This document shows positions 46,071 through 56,418 of a stretch of 64,000 nt of DNA, in pieces. The stretch spans positions 1 to 64,000 of the forward strand of contig NZ_JHZK01000004.1 in the NCBI RefSeq assembly GCF_000688515.1, given 5' to 3'. The translations under genes were made by a program, and so were the position numbers. Under the pieces are notes generated by a model. It did no database searches, had not been told where the DNA came from, and was given only the letters and a program-made list of their open reading frames with translations. The stretch's first letter is position 1, and every line of letters starts with the position of its first letter. This DNA comes from Afifella pfennigii DSM 17143. GTDB taxonomy: Bacteria; Pseudomonadota; Alphaproteobacteria; Rhizobiales; Afifellaceae.

Positions 46071-47209
46071 GCCGAAGCGCTCTCGGGCGCCGGCGTCCGC
46101 GCCGCCGCAGGCGCCTGCGGTCGGCTTTCTTGGTGCGGGCGGGCCGCGCCGGGGCCGGAAAGGCGCAGGCGGTAGCGCACCAGAACGTCGACGGCGAGAA
46201 GGAAGAAAAGCATCATCGCCTGGAACATGCCGGTGGCGGCATAGGGCAGGCCTATCGTCGTCTGGGCGTTCTCGCCGCCGACATAGGAGACGGCGAGCAC
46301 CATGCCGGCAAGCACGATGCCGAGCGGATGCAGGCGGCCGAGAAAAGCGACGATGATCGCGGTAAAGCCGTAATTGACCGGAAATTGCGGCGTCATCTGC
46401 TGGAAGGGCCCGGCCGCCTCGAAGATACCGGCAAGGCCGGCAAGGCCGCCGGAGGTCAAAAGCGCCAGCCAGACGGTGCGCCGGGCGGAAAAGCCGGCAT
46501 AACGCGCGGCCTGCGGGGCGAGGCCGACGATGCGCACCTGAAAGCCGGTGACGGTGCGCGCCAGCACCACCCAGGCGACGACGGCGAGAGCGAGCGCCAC
46601 CGGCACGCCGAGATGGATGAGCGTTCCCGGAACGGCCGCCGGCAGGGTCTGCCATTCGGTGAAAAGGCGCGTCTGCGGGAAGTTGAAGCCTTCCGGATCC
46701 TTCCACGGCCCGCGCATCAGATAATAGAGAAGCTGGATGGCCACATAGGTGAGCATCAGGCTCGTCAGGATCTCGTTGACCTTGAAGCGCGTCTTCAGGA
46801 AGGCCGGGATGGCGGCCCAGGCAAGGCCGCCCAGAATGCCGGCAAGGATCATCGCCGGCAGGATCCAATAGCCCTCCATGCCCCAGCTGGCGAGCGCCAC
46901 GCCAGTGCCGGCGAGCGCTCCGACGATATACTGGCCCTCCGCGCCGATGTTCCAGACATTGGCCCTGAAGCCGACGGCAAGGCCGAGCGCGATGATGATG
47001 AGAGGCGCCGCCTTCACGAAAAGATCCTGCCAACGGTAAGGGTCGGCGAGCGGGGTGATGAAGATCTGGTAGATGGCGCCGAGCCCGTCATAACCCATCG
47101 CCGTGAAGATGAAGATGCCGGCAAGAACGGTCATGGCGACGGCGAGCGCCGGCGTCACATAGAGCATCGCCCGGCTCGGCTCGCGGCGCGCCTCCAGCCT
47201 AAGCCGCAT
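46067..47209 (-). CDS. BMP-type ABC transporter permease 1
   Basis: This 380-aa permease has the GFRANVWNIGAEGQYIVGALAG region and VRIVGLAPQAARYAGFS block of NupP/YufP-type nucleoside permeases. The Pro/Ala-rich C-terminal tail is probably cytoplasmic. The ATG at 47209 lies inside the end of the ATPase gene (11-bp overlap). It forms the channel with permease 2. Confidence 0.87.
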   Translation of the reverse strand: MRLRLEARREPSRAMLYVTPALAVAMTVLAGIFIFTAMGYDGLGAIYQIFITPLADPYRWQDLFVKAAPLIIIALGLAVGFRANVWNIGAEGQYIVGALAGTGVALASWGMEGYWILPAMILAGILGGLAWAAIPAFLKTRFKVNEILTSLMLTYVAIQLLYYLMRGPWKDPEGFNFPQTRLFTEWQTLPAAVPGTLIHLGVPVALALAVVAWVVLARTVTGFQVRIVGLAPQAARYAGFSARRTVWLALLTSGGLAGLAGIFEAAGPFQQMTPQFPVNYGFTAIIVAFLGRLHPLGIVLAGMVLAVSYVGGENAQTTIGLPYAATGMFQAMMLFFLLAVDVLVRYRLRLSGPGAARPHQESRPQAPAAARTPAPESASA

Positions 47210-48767
47210 TGCGGCGCTCCCTCGCCCCGCCGCCAGGCGGGGATTCGTTCTCGCCATGCATGCCGCCCATCAAGAGCCCGACGCGCTCAATGGAAATGCC
47301 CTCCACCTCCATCATCTGCGAAAGGCGGCCGCCGTTGATGACGGCGATGCGGTCGCAAAGCGCCAGCAGCTCGTCGAGATCCTGGGAGATGAGGAGGATG
47401 GCCGAGCCGGCGGCGGCAAGGTCGAGGAGCGCCTGGTGGATGGCGGCGGCGGCGCCCGCATCGACGCCCCAGGTCGGCTGCGAGACGACGAGGATGTCCG
47501 GCTTTTGCAGGATCTCGCGGCCCATGATGAACTTCTGCAAATTGCCGCCGGAAAGGCTGCCGGCGGTCGCCTTCGGCCCCGTCGTCCTGACGCCGAAGGT
47601 TTCAATGACGTTCCTGGCGAAATCCTCCGCCGCGGCGTAGCGGATGAAGCCCTGGCCGGTGAGGCCCATGCGGTAGCGCGCCGTCAGAACGGCGTTGTCG
47701 GAGAGCGAGATGCCCGGCACCGCGCCATGCCCGTAGCGCTCCTCTGGCACCGAGCACATACCCTCGCGCCGCCGCTCGCCGACATTGGCGGCGATGCAGG
47801 CCTTGCCGTTGAGGAAGATGGCGCCGTGCTCGGCTCCCTCCATCTCGCCGGCGAGCGCCGCCAGAAGCTCGTTCTGGCCGTTGCCGGCAACCCCGGCGAT
47901 GCCGACGATTTCGCCGGCGCGCACATTGAGGCTGATCTCCTTGAGGGGCACGCCGAACGGCCCCTCGCCCGGGGCGGAGAGGCGCACGACGTTGAGACGA
48001 TCCTGCCCGAATTCACCGCCGCGCCGGCGCGAGACGTCGCGCAGCGCGCCGCCGATCATCATCTCGGCCATGGATCTCGCCGATTCCGCCTTCGGGTCGC
48101 AGGTCCCGACGACGCGGCCGCCGCGCAGGATGGTGGCGGTGTCGCACAAGGCTTTGATCTCGTGCAGCTTGTGGGAGATGTAGAGAATGGAGCAGCCTTC
48201 GGAAGCGAGCTGGCGGAGGGTGTCGAAAAGCCGCTCCACCTCCTGCGGCGTCAGCACCGAGGTCGGCTCGTCCATGATGAGCAATCTCGGCTTCTGCAAC
48301 AGGGCGCGGACGATCTCGATGCGCTGGCGCTCGCCGACGGAAAGGGTGTGCACCTCGCGCCTCGGATCGAGCGGCAGATCGTAGGCCTCCAAAATCCTGA
48401 CGACGCGCTCCTGCAGCTCGCGCCAGCCAACCTTCTCGTCGATGCCGAGGGCGATGTTCTCCAGGACGGTCATCGCCTCGAACAACGAAAAATGCTGGAA
48501 GACCATGCCGATGCCGAGGCGGCGCGCCGCTTTGGGATTGGGGATTTCAACCGGCCGTCCGTCCCAGAGGATGCGGCCCTCATCGGCATGCAGGACGCCG
48601 TAGATAATCTTGACGAGGGTCGACTTGCCCGCCCCGTTCTCGCCGAGGAGCGCATGAATCTCCCCCGGCGCGACGGCAAAGCTCACCTCGTCATTGGCCA
48701 GCACGCCCGGAAAGCGCTTGGTGATGCCCTCAAGCGCCAGCCGCGGCGGGTGCCCTTCCTGTCCCAT
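47199..48767 (-). CDS. BMP-type ABC transporter ATP-binding protein (two ABC domains)
   Basis: This 522-aa protein has two fused ABC domains. The first has Walker A GENGAGKST, signature LSVGERQR and Walker B LLIMDEPTSVL. The second, from about 260, has the degenerate Walker A GVAGNGQNE and signature LSGGNLQK, as usual for RbsA/NupO-type ATPases. It overlaps xdhC by 38 bp, so import and xanthine oxidation are translated from one message. Confidence 0.9.
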   Translation of the reverse strand: MGQEGHPPRLALEGITKRFPGVLANDEVSFAVAPGEIHALLGENGAGKSTLVKIIYGVLHADEGRILWDGRPVEIPNPKAARRLGIGMVFQHFSLFEAMTVLENIALGIDEKVGWRELQERVVRILEAYDLPLDPRREVHTLSVGERQRIEIVRALLQKPRLLIMDEPTSVLTPQEVERLFDTLRQLASEGCSILYISHKLHEIKALCDTATILRGGRVVGTCDPKAESARSMAEMMIGGALRDVSRRRGGEFGQDRLNVVRLSAPGEGPFGVPLKEISLNVRAGEIVGIAGVAGNGQNELLAALAGEMEGAEHGAIFLNGKACIAANVGERRREGMCSVPEERYGHGAVPGISLSDNAVLTARYRMGLTGQGFIRYAAAEDFARNVIETFGVRTTGPKATAGSLSGGNLQKFIMGREILQKPDILVVSQPTWGVDAGAAAAIHQALLDLAAAGSAILLISQDLDELLALCDRIAVINGGRLSQMMEVEGISIERVGLLMGGMHGENESPPGGGARERRNAA

Positions 48768-49614
48768 CGCTTCTCCTGGCCTCCTGCCCGCTCGCCGCTT
48801 CCGCTGCCTGCCATTGCAGGAGGTGCGTGGTGACCTCGGCCGCCACCAGGGCGGCGATCACCGGCGGGCGCTTGTCGCGCAGCGCCGTGCCGCCGATCGG
48901 CAGGACGAGACGGGCGAGTGTGGCGCGGTCGAGCCCCTCACGGCAAGCCCAGCGCTCGAATTGTCGACGCTTTGTTTGCGAGCCGATCATGCCCGTATAG
49001 GCGGCGTCCCCGCGCTTCAGCGCCGCATGGGCGATGGCGAAATCAAGCGCGTGGCTGTGGGTGGCGATGACATGGGCGGAGCCCGGCGGGGCCTCCGCCA
49101 CCACGGCCTCGGCGAGCGCCGTCCATACCGTCTCCACGCCCTGCGGCAGGCCGGCGAGCATTTCCTGGCGCGGATCGACGACGGTGAGGCGGAAAGGCAG
49201 CGGCATAAGCGCCAGGGCCAGGGCCCGGCCGACATGACCGGCCCCGAAGAGGAAGACGGCGGGCATGGCGGCCGCCTCTGCCTCCTCCGCCGCCTGCAAT
49301 TCGGCAAGCAGAGCCTTATCGGCGGCGCGGAAGGAAAGCCCGACGCGCCCGCCGCAGCACTGGCCGAGATCGGGGCCGAGCGGCACCCTTTCCTCGGCGT
49401 GCTTTCTGCCCTCCGAAAGGAGCCGGCGCGCCCGATCGAGCGCCTCGTATTCCAGGGTGCCGCCGCCGATCGTGCCGGCGAAATCGCCCTCGGTGACCAG
49501 CATTGCCGCGCCCGCCTCGCGCGGGGTGGAGCCCTTGGCCTCGGCGACCTTCACAAAAATCGCCGGCTCGCCGGCGGCAAGCTTCGTCCTGAGGAAAGCG
49601 GCAAGCGCGCTCAC
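48730..49614 (-). CDS. xdhC: xanthine dehydrogenase accessory protein XdhC
   Basis: This 294-aa chaperone delivers the sulfurated molybdenum cofactor to xanthine dehydrogenase. The KGSTPREAGAAMLV and GTIGGGTLEYEAL motifs and QCCGGRV Cys pair are in the N-terminal half. A Rossmann-like GAGHVGRALA domain follows. The start overlaps the xdhB stop (ATGA). Confidence 0.92.
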   Translation of the reverse strand: MSALAAFLRTKLAAGEPAIFVKVAEAKGSTPREAGAAMLVTEGDFAGTIGGGTLEYEALDRARRLLSEGRKHAEERVPLGPDLGQCCGGRVGLSFRAADKALLAELQAAEEAEAAAMPAVFLFGAGHVGRALALALMPLPFRLTVVDPRQEMLAGLPQGVETVWTALAEAVVAEAPPGSAHVIATHSHALDFAIAHAALKRGDAAYTGMIGSQTKRRQFERWACREGLDRATLARLVLPIGGTALRDKRPPVIAALVAAEVTTHLLQWQAAEAASGQEARRSDGTGRAPAAAGA

Positions 49615-52016
49615 CGCGAAGCTCCCTCGGCGCGGCGGCGCGCCTCCTCCACGGCGAAGAGGACGCGCTCAGGGGTCGCCGGCGCGTCAAGGTCGGGAAA
49701 GGCGCGGTAATCGGCGGCGGCGGAGACGGCATCGGCAAGGGCGGAAAACACCGACATCGCCAGCATCAGGGGCGGCTCGCCGACCGCCTTGGAGCGGTGG
49801 ATGGTCGGGACGCGATTGTCGCCCCTTTGCCAGATGGCCATGCGCATGTCGTCGGGCCGGTCGTTGGCGGTCGGGATCTTGTAGGTGGAGGGGGAATGCG
49901 TCCGCAGCGCGCCGTCCGCGTCCCACCACAATTCCTCGCTGGTCAGCCAGCCCATGCCCTGGATGAAGCCACCCTCGATCTGGCCCATATCGACGGCGGG
50001 GTTCAGGGAGCGGCCGACCTCGTGGAGGATGTCGACACGCAGCGTCCGGTGTTCGCCGGTCAGCGTGTCGATCGCCACTTCCGAGCAGGCGGCGCCGTAG
50101 GCGAAATAGAAGAAGGGGCGGCCCCTGCCGGTCTCGCGGTCATAGTGGAGGCCGGGCGTGGCGTAGAAACCGGTCGCAGAGAGCGAGACGCGGGCGAGAT
50201 AGGCCTCGCCGACAAGCTCGGCGAAGCTCAGCTCCTCGTTGCCGATCCGCACCCGGTTCGGCAGGAAGACAACCTGATCGGTCGGCACCTTCCAGGCCTC
50301 GGCGGCGAATTCCACCAGCCGCTCCTTGATGGTGCGGGCGGCGGCCTGGGCGGCCATGCCGTTCATGTCGGAGCCGGAGGAGGCGGCCGTGGCGGAGGTG
50401 TTCGGCACCTTGGCGGTATCGGTGGCGGTGATCTTCACCTTCTGCGCGTCGATCTGGAACTCCTCCGCCACCACCTGGGCGACCTTGACGAAGAGCCCCT
50501 GCCCCATCTCCGTGCCGCCATGGTTCAGCGCCACGGAGCCGTCCTTGTAGACATGGACGAGAGCGCCGGCCTGGTTGAGATGCGTGGTGGTGAAGGAGAT
50601 GCCGAATTTCACCGGGGTGAGCGCGATGCCCTTCTTCAGGACCGGACTCGCCCGGTTGAAGTCACGCACGGCCTGGCGGCGGGCGCGATAGCCGGCGCTT
50701 TCCTCCAGCTCCTCCACCATCTCGGCGATGACGCTGTCGGTCACCTCCATATGATAGGGCGTCAACGCCCCGCCGGCGGCGGGATAGAAATTCGCCTTGC
50801 GGATATCGAGCGGGTCCTTGCCGAGAGCGAAGGCGATGCGATCGATCACCCGCTCCGTGGCGAGCATGCCCTGCGGACCGCCGAAGCCGCGAAAGGCGGT
50901 GTTCGACACGGTGTGGGTCTTCAGCCGGCGCGAGCGGATATCGGCGTTGTTCAGCGCATAGGCGTTGTCGGCATGGAACATCGCGCGATCGGCGATGGCG
51001 CCGGAAAGGTCCGCGGAATAGCCGCAGCGCGCCGCCTGCTCGAAGACGGCGCCGGCGATCTTGCCCTCCCCGTCGAAGCCCGCCTCGTAGCCGATGAGGA
51101 AATCGTGGCGCTTGCCGGTCATCACCATGTCGTCGTCGCGGTCGAGGCGGAGCTTGGCGGGCCGACCGGTCTTCGCCGCGGCAAGCGCGGCAATCGCCGC
51201 CAGAAGCGCCGGCTGGCTCTCCTTGCCGCCGAAGGCGCCGCCCATGCGGCGCACCTTCACCGTCACGGCGTGATCAGCAAGACCGAGCACCTTGGCGACG
51301 TTGTGCTGCACCTCGCTCGGATGCTGGGTGGAGGCATAGACCGTCATGTCTCCGTCCTCGCCCGGCGGAGCGCAGGCGATCTGGCCTTCCAGATAGAAAT
51401 GGTCCTGGCCGCCGATGGCGATCTCGCCGGCGAGCCGGTGCGGGGCCTCCTCGATGGCGGCGCGCGCATCGCCGAGACGCATCTCGTGCGGCGGCAGGAG
51501 ATCGGCACCGGCCTCAAGCGCCGCCTCCACGGTGAGGATCGCCGGCAAATCCTCGTAATCGACGACCGCCCTTTCGGCGGCGGCGCGGGCGAGCGCCTCG
51601 GTCTCGGCCGCGACGGCGAAGAGCGACTGGCCGCGAAACTCCACCACCTTTTCGGCGAAGACCGGATCGTCGCCATAGACGGGGCTGGCGTCGTTCTCGC
51701 CGGGAATGTCGGGCGCCGCCAGCACGCAGACAACGCCCGGCGCCTTGCGTACCTCCTCAAGGTCCATGCCCTTGATGCGGGCATGGGCGCGCGCGCTCGT
51801 CGCCACGAAAAGATGCAGGGTGCCCGGCAGCTCCGGCAGATCATCGACATAGTGGGCAGCGCCGGTGACGTGCTTTTCGGCGCTGTCATGGGCGCGCGCG
51901 GCGGCGACGCCGCCGCGGATCGCGGCCTCCGCCTCGCCGCCCTGCCACGCCCGGCCAGCACGCCCCGGCCGCACCGTGCCGGCAACGCCCCGGTCCTGGA
52001 TGAGGTTCTCGTCCAT
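49611..52016 (-). CDS. xdhB: xanthine dehydrogenase, molybdopterin-binding subunit
   Basis: This 801-aa subunit carries the molybdenum active site that oxidises hypoxanthine and xanthine to urate. The GGQDHFYLEGQ, RMGGAFGGKE, FRGFGGPQG and C-terminal VGEPPLMLAMSVF (catalytic Glu) blocks are present. The ATG at 52016 overlaps the xdhA stop. The first 40 residues (before AHDSAEKHVTG) are a low-complexity extension. Confidence 0.94.
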   Translation of the reverse strand: MDENLIQDRGVAGTVRPGRAGRAWQGGEAEAAIRGGVAAARAHDSAEKHVTGAAHYVDDLPELPGTLHLFVATSARAHARIKGMDLEEVRKAPGVVCVLAAPDIPGENDASPVYGDDPVFAEKVVEFRGQSLFAVAAETEALARAAAERAVVDYEDLPAILTVEAALEAGADLLPPHEMRLGDARAAIEEAPHRLAGEIAIGGQDHFYLEGQIACAPPGEDGDMTVYASTQHPSEVQHNVAKVLGLADHAVTVKVRRMGGAFGGKESQPALLAAIAALAAAKTGRPAKLRLDRDDDMVMTGKRHDFLIGYEAGFDGEGKIAGAVFEQAARCGYSADLSGAIADRAMFHADNAYALNNADIRSRRLKTHTVSNTAFRGFGGPQGMLATERVIDRIAFALGKDPLDIRKANFYPAAGGALTPYHMEVTDSVIAEMVEELEESAGYRARRQAVRDFNRASPVLKKGIALTPVKFGISFTTTHLNQAGALVHVYKDGSVALNHGGTEMGQGLFVKVAQVVAEEFQIDAQKVKITATDTAKVPNTSATAASSGSDMNGMAAQAAARTIKERLVEFAAEAWKVPTDQVVFLPNRVRIGNEELSFAELVGEAYLARVSLSATGFYATPGLHYDRETGRGRPFFYFAYGAACSEVAIDTLTGEHRTLRVDILHEVGRSLNPAVDMGQIEGGFIQGMGWLTSEELWWDADGALRTHSPSTYKIPTANDRPDDMRMAIWQRGDNRVPTIHRSKAVGEPPLMLAMSVFSALADAVSAAADYRAFPDLDAPATPERVLFAVEEARRRAEGASR

Positions 52017-53491
52017 CAGGCGAGCTCCGACAGGCGCAGGGGCACGCCGCCGCCTTGCCGGGTCGGCGCGTTCGCAAGGAAGAAGCGCATCAGAAGATTT
52101 TCCGCCGCAAGCAGCCGGTAGCGGGCGGAAGCGCGCATATCGTCGATGGGCGAGAAGTCGTGGCAGAGCGCTTGCCCGGCCCGCCGAAACGTCGCCTCGG
52201 CGAATGGCTGGCCGATAAGCGCCGCCTCCGCCGCCTTGGCGCGTTTGGGCGTTGCCGCCATGCCGCCGAAGGCGAGCCGGGCGGCGGTTATGTTCTCGCC
52301 CTCCACTTCCACCCGGAAGGCACCCATCACGGCGGAAATGTCCTGGTCGAAGCGCTTCGACAGCTTGTAGGCGCCGAAGCGCGAGGCCGGCCCCAGCTTC
52401 TTCACCACCACCTTCTCCACGAATTCGCCGGCGGCACGGTCCTGGCGGCCGTAATCGAGGAAGTAATCCTCCAACTCGACGCGCCGCGTCTCTTCGCGCC
52501 GGCGCAGCACCAACTCCGCCCCCAGCGCGATGAACGCCGGCGGCAGATCGCCGATGGGCGAGGCGTTGGCGACGTTGCCGCCGACGGTGCCGCAATTCCT
52601 GATCTGGACGGAGGCGAAGCGGCGCATCAGCTCGCCGAGATCTTCATGGATGGCAAAAAGCCTCTCCGCCGCGCGCGCAAGGCTCACCGTGGCGCCGAGC
52701 TCAAGCCGCGTCTCGCTCTCCTTCATCTGCGCCAACTCCGGCACGCGGGTGATGTCGATGACGACCGGAAGGTGACGATGCTCCTTGGTGATCCAAAGGC
52801 CGACATCGGTCGCGCCGGCAACCAACACCGCATTCGGGTAACCCCAATAGGTGACGGCGAGCTCCTCCAGCGAGCGCGGCGCGAAGAAGCGCTGCTCGCG
52901 GCCCTCCGCGTCGCGGCCGGAAAGCCTCAGCATGGCGCCGTTGTCGAGGGCGGCGAGCCGGCGCGCCGTCTCGGCCTCGCCGCCCCGGCCATGACCTCCC
53001 TCGCCAAGCGCTTCCAGACCCGCCTCCACGATCGGCCCGTAGCCGGTGCAGCGGCAAAGGTTACCGGCAAGCCAGTCCTTCAACGCGCCCCGTGTTTTCG
53101 CCTCGCCGGTCAGCCAAGCGGCATAGAGCTGCATGACGAAGCCCGGCGTGCAGAAGCCGCATTGCGAGCCGTGATGGTCGACGAGCGCCCGCTGTACCGG
53201 ATGCAGGCCCCCGTCCGGCCCCTTCACATGCTCCACGGCGAGAAGCTGGCGCCCGTGCAGGCCGGGCATGCACTGGATGCAGGAATTGACGGCGCGATAG
53301 GCCATGCCGCCCTTGCCGTCCGGCTCGCCGAGGACGACCGTGCAGGCGCCGCAATCGCCCTCCGCGCAGCCCTCCTTGGTGCCGGTCAGGCGCTCGCTCT
53401 CGCGCAAATAGCGCAGCACCGTCTGGCTCGGCGCGTTGCCCTCAAGGCAGCGTTCCTCGTCACCGAGGAGAAAGCGGATCTGCCTTCCCAT
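52016..53491 (-). CDS. xdhA: xanthine dehydrogenase, FAD and 2Fe-2S subunit
   Basis: This 491-aa subunit has N-terminal ferredoxin-like Cys motifs (CAEGDCGAC and CIQC), the second 2Fe-2S helical domain (CGFCTPGF and CRCTGYGP), and an FAD domain (from about 190; AGATDVGLWITK, CGTVGGNVANASPIGD). It passes electrons from the molybdenum site to NAD. It touches the hydroxyisourate hydrolase gene with no gap. Confidence 0.95.
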   Translation of the reverse strand: MGRQIRFLLGDEERCLEGNAPSQTVLRYLRESERLTGTKEGCAEGDCGACTVVLGEPDGKGGMAYRAVNSCIQCMPGLHGRQLLAVEHVKGPDGGLHPVQRALVDHHGSQCGFCTPGFVMQLYAAWLTGEAKTRGALKDWLAGNLCRCTGYGPIVEAGLEALGEGGHGRGGEAETARRLAALDNGAMLRLSGRDAEGREQRFFAPRSLEELAVTYWGYPNAVLVAGATDVGLWITKEHRHLPVVIDITRVPELAQMKESETRLELGATVSLARAAERLFAIHEDLGELMRRFASVQIRNCGTVGGNVANASPIGDLPPAFIALGAELVLRRREETRRVELEDYFLDYGRQDRAAGEFVEKVVVKKLGPASRFGAYKLSKRFDQDISAVMGAFRVEVEGENITAARLAFGGMAATPKRAKAAEAALIGQPFAEATFRRAGQALCHDFSPIDDMRASARYRLLAAENLLMRFFLANAPTRQGGGVPLRLSELA

Positions 53492-53835
53492 CAGCTTCCC
53501 CGATACGTGGAATAGCCGTAGGGCGAGACGAGCAGCGGCACATGATAATGCCCGTCCGCCTCAGCGATGCCGAAGCGCACGGGAACGACGCTCAGAAAGG
53601 GCGGATCGGCGAGCGCAACGCCCTCGGCGGCGAAATAATCGCCGACATGAAAGCGCAATTCGTAGGTCCCGGCGCGGAAGGTCTCGCCGGAAAGGAGCGG
53701 CGCTTCGCAGCGCCCATCGGCGTCGGTCAGCGCCTCTCTCACCGGCGCGCCGTCCGCGGCAAGGAGTTCCACGCGCATGCCGGCGGCCGGCTTTCCCGAT
53801 GCGGTGTTGAGAACATGCGTCGTCAAACGGCCCAT
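53491..53835 (-). CDS. uraH: 5-hydroxyisourate hydrolase
   Basis: This 114-aa transthyretin-related protein hydrolyses 5-hydroxyisourate, the PuuD product, to OHCU. The N-terminal [17 protein letters not shown] and the C-terminal tetrapeptide YRGS are the family signatures. There is no signal peptide from ATG 53835, so it is cytoplasmic. It is the first gene of the minus-strand purine series, divergent from the fusion gene across 133 bp that must hold both promoters. Confidence 0.93.
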   Translation of the reverse strand: MGRLTTHVLNTASGKPAAGMRVELLAADGAPVREALTDADGRCEAPLLSGETFRAGTYELRFHVGDYFAAEGVALADPPFLSVVPVRFGIAEADGHYHVPLLVSPYGYSTYRGS

Positions 53836-53968
53836 CCGTCCTCCATGTCGCGCTCTTTTGCCAAGGTTGCGCCAAGGCTTGCGGGCGCACAACCCCTGCT
53901 TTACGCGCAATGCCGCCCGCCGGAACCCGGCATTGACGGCAAAGCCCGGCGGGTGCAAAGCCCGAAAG

Positions 53969-55402
53969 ATGTCCTCGCCCCGCTATCCGCGCGACCTTCT
54001 CGGCTACGGCGCCTTGCCGCCGGATCCGCGCTGGCCGGGCGGGGCTAAGATCGCCCTTCAGTTCGTGATCAACTACGAGGAGGGCGGCGAAAACGCCGTC
54101 ATCCATGGTGACAAGGCCTCCGAGGCCTTCCTGTCGGAGATCGTCGGCGCCGCGCCCTGGTCCGGGCAGCGCCACATGAACATGGAATCGGTCTACGAAT
54201 ACGGCGCCAGAGCCGGCTTCTGGAGGCTCCACCGCCTGTTCACGGGGCGCGCCATCCCGGTCACCGTCTTCGGCGTCGCGACCGCGCTCGCCCGCAACCC
54301 GGAAGCGGTGGCGGCGATGCTTGAGGCGAATTGGGAGATCGCCTCGCACGGGCTGAAATGGATCGAATACAAGGATTTCTCCTTATCGGAGGAACGCGCC
54401 CATATGCGCCGGGCGATCGAGCTCCACGCGGCGGTGACGGGCACGCGCCCGCTCGGCTGGTATACCGGCCGGGCCTCCGAGCACTCCCTGCGCCTCGTTT
54501 TGGAAGAGGGCGGCTTCCTCTATTCGGCCGATTCCTATGCCGACGACCTGCCCTATTGGGTTGAGGGCGCGAAGGCGCCACATCTCATCGTGCCCTATAC
54601 GCTCGATGCCAACGACATGCGCTTTGCCACCCCGCAGGGCTTCAATTGCGGCGAGCAGTTCTTCGCCTATCTGAAGGACAGCTTCGACACGCTCTATGCC
54701 GAAGGCGCGGCCGGCGCGCCCAAGATGCTGAGCGTCGGCCTGCATGCACGCCTTGCCGGCCGGCCGGGCCGCGCGGCGGCGCTTGCCCGCTTCCTCGACT
54801 ACGCGCAGGGCTTTGAGGGCGTCTGGCTTGCCCGGCGCATCGACATCGCCCGGCACTGGCACGCCCATCACAAGCCGGTCCTTTTGGAGCGACCGAGCCG
54901 CATGGACCGCGCCTCTTTCGTGGCAAAATTCGGCGGCGTTTTCGAGCATTCGCCTTGGATCGCCGAGGCCGCCTATGAGCGCGAGCTCGGCCCGGCCAAC
55001 GATACGGCGCCGGGGCTCTGGGGGGCGATGGTGGCCGTCTTCCGCACCGCCGGCGAGGATGCGAAGCTCGCCGTCCTTGCGGCCCATCCCGATCTTGCCG
55101 GCAGGCTGGCGCTCGCCAAGAACCTGACGGCGGTGTCCTCCGCGGAGCAAGAAGCGGCCGGGCTCGACGCTCTCAGCGAGGCCGAGCTTTCCCGCTTCTC
55201 AGACCTCAACGGCGCCTATAGGGAGAAATTCGGCTTTCCCTTCATCATGGCCGTCAAGGGCCGCGGCAAGGACGACATCCTCGCGGCCTTCCAAGCGCGG
55301 CTCGGCCATGACCGCGAGAGGGAGTTTACCGCCGCCTGCCGGGAAGTGGAGAAAATCGCCCTGTTGCGCCTGAAGGATCTCTTGCCGGAGCGGCAGATAT
55401 GA
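53969..55402 (+). CDS. allantoinase PuuE fused to OHCU decarboxylase UraD
   Basis: This 477-aa protein joins two enzymes. Residues 1 to about 305 are a polysaccharide-deacetylase-fold allantoinase of the PuuE type ([46 protein letters not shown]). Residues about 315-477 are OHCU decarboxylase ([44 protein letters not shown]). It would decarboxylate OHCU to S-allantoin and open the ring to allantoate. It overlaps the allantoicase gene by 4 bp. ATG 53969 has a GAAAG site. Confidence 0.9.
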   Translation: MSSPRYPRDLLGYGALPPDPRWPGGAKIALQFVINYEEGGENAVIHGDKASEAFLSEIVGAAPWSGQRHMNMESVYEYGARAGFWRLHRLFTGRAIPVTVFGVATALARNPEAVAAMLEANWEIASHGLKWIEYKDFSLSEERAHMRRAIELHAAVTGTRPLGWYTGRASEHSLRLVLEEGGFLYSADSYADDLPYWVEGAKAPHLIVPYTLDANDMRFATPQGFNCGEQFFAYLKDSFDTLYAEGAAGAPKMLSVGLHARLAGRPGRAAALARFLDYAQGFEGVWLARRIDIARHWHAHHKPVLLERPSRMDRASFVAKFGGVFEHSPWIAEAAYERELGPANDTAPGLWGAMVAVFRTAGEDAKLAVLAAHPDLAGRLALAKNLTAVSSAEQEAAGLDALSEAELSRFSDLNGAYREKFGFPFIMAVKGRGKDDILAAFQARLGHDREREFTAACREVEKIALLRLKDLLPERQI

Positions 55403-56418
55403 GCGGCCGCTTCATCCCATCGAAGCCGAGCCCGGAGGCGGAGGCGCTCGCGGTCCGCTATATCGACCTCGCCCATCCGCGCCTCGGCAGCAAGGTCACC
55501 CAGGTCAGCGACGAGTTCTTCGCCCCGCGCGAACGGCTGATCGACCCCAAGCCCCCGGTCTTCCTGCCGGACGTCTACGACGAAAACGGCAAGTGGATGG
55601 ATGGCTGGGAAACGCGCCGGCGCCGCGCGCCCGGCCACGATTTTGCCGTCCTGCGCCTCGGCACGCGCGGGCGCATCCGCGCCTTGGACATCGATACCAG
55701 CTTCTTCACCGGCAATTTCCCGCCCGAGGCGACGATCGAGGCGGCGACGGTGGAGGAAGAGCCGGGCGAGGCGGACTGGCAGGCGCTGGTGCCGCCGATG
55801 CGGCTCGCCGGCGACAGCCACCATATCGTCGCCGTGGATGACCCGCGCGCCTTCCGCTGGCTGCGCCTTTGCATCTCGCCCGATGGCGGTATCGCGCGCC
55901 TGCGCGTCTTCGGCGAAGTGGCGATGGACTGGGCCGCGGTCTCGCCCGATGAAGAGATCGACCTTGCCGCGCTCGTCCATGGCGGCCGGGCGCTTTGCTG
56001 GTCGGATGCGCATTACGGCCATCCCTCCAACATGCTGGCGCCGGGGCGCGGGGCGAATATGGGCGATGGCTGGGAGACGGCGCGGCGGCGAGGTCCCGGC
56101 AACGATTTCGCTGTCATCGCCCTCGGCGCGCCGGGCAGCGTTGCGCGGGTGGAGATCGACACCGCCCATTTCAAGGGCAACTACCCCGACCGCGCGGCGC
56201 TCCGTGCCGCCCTCCTCACCGAGGCGCCCGATCCGGAGCTTCTTGCCGCGCAGAGCGCGAGATGGCCGGTGCTGATGGCGGAGGAAAAGCTCGGCCCCGA
56301 TGCGGTGCATCGTCTGGAACGCCTCGCCGAACTCGGCCCGGTCAGCCATGTGCGCTTCGATATCTTCCCGGACGGGGGCGTCAGCCGGCTGCGCCTCATC
56401 GGCCGCAAAGCGCCATGA
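55399..56418 (+). CDS. alc: allantoicase
   Basis: This 339-aa enzyme splits allantoate into ureidoglycolate and urea. It is built of two similar jelly-roll halves (GWETRRRRAPGHDFAVLRLG near 73 and GWETARRRGPGNDFAVIALG near 223), as expected for the family. It overlaps the fusion gene upstream and the ureidoglycolate lyase gene downstream by 4 bp each. Confidence 0.93.
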   Translation: MSGRFIPSKPSPEAEALAVRYIDLAHPRLGSKVTQVSDEFFAPRERLIDPKPPVFLPDVYDENGKWMDGWETRRRRAPGHDFAVLRLGTRGRIRALDIDTSFFTGNFPPEATIEAATVEEEPGEADWQALVPPMRLAGDSHHIVAVDDPRAFRWLRLCISPDGGIARLRVFGEVAMDWAAVSPDEEIDLAALVHGGRALCWSDAHYGHPSNMLAPGRGANMGDGWETARRRGPGNDFAVIALGAPGSVARVEIDTAHFKGNYPDRAALRAALLTEAPDPELLAAQSARWPVLMAEEKLGPDAVHRLERLAELGPVSHVRFDIFPDGGVSRLRLIGRKAP

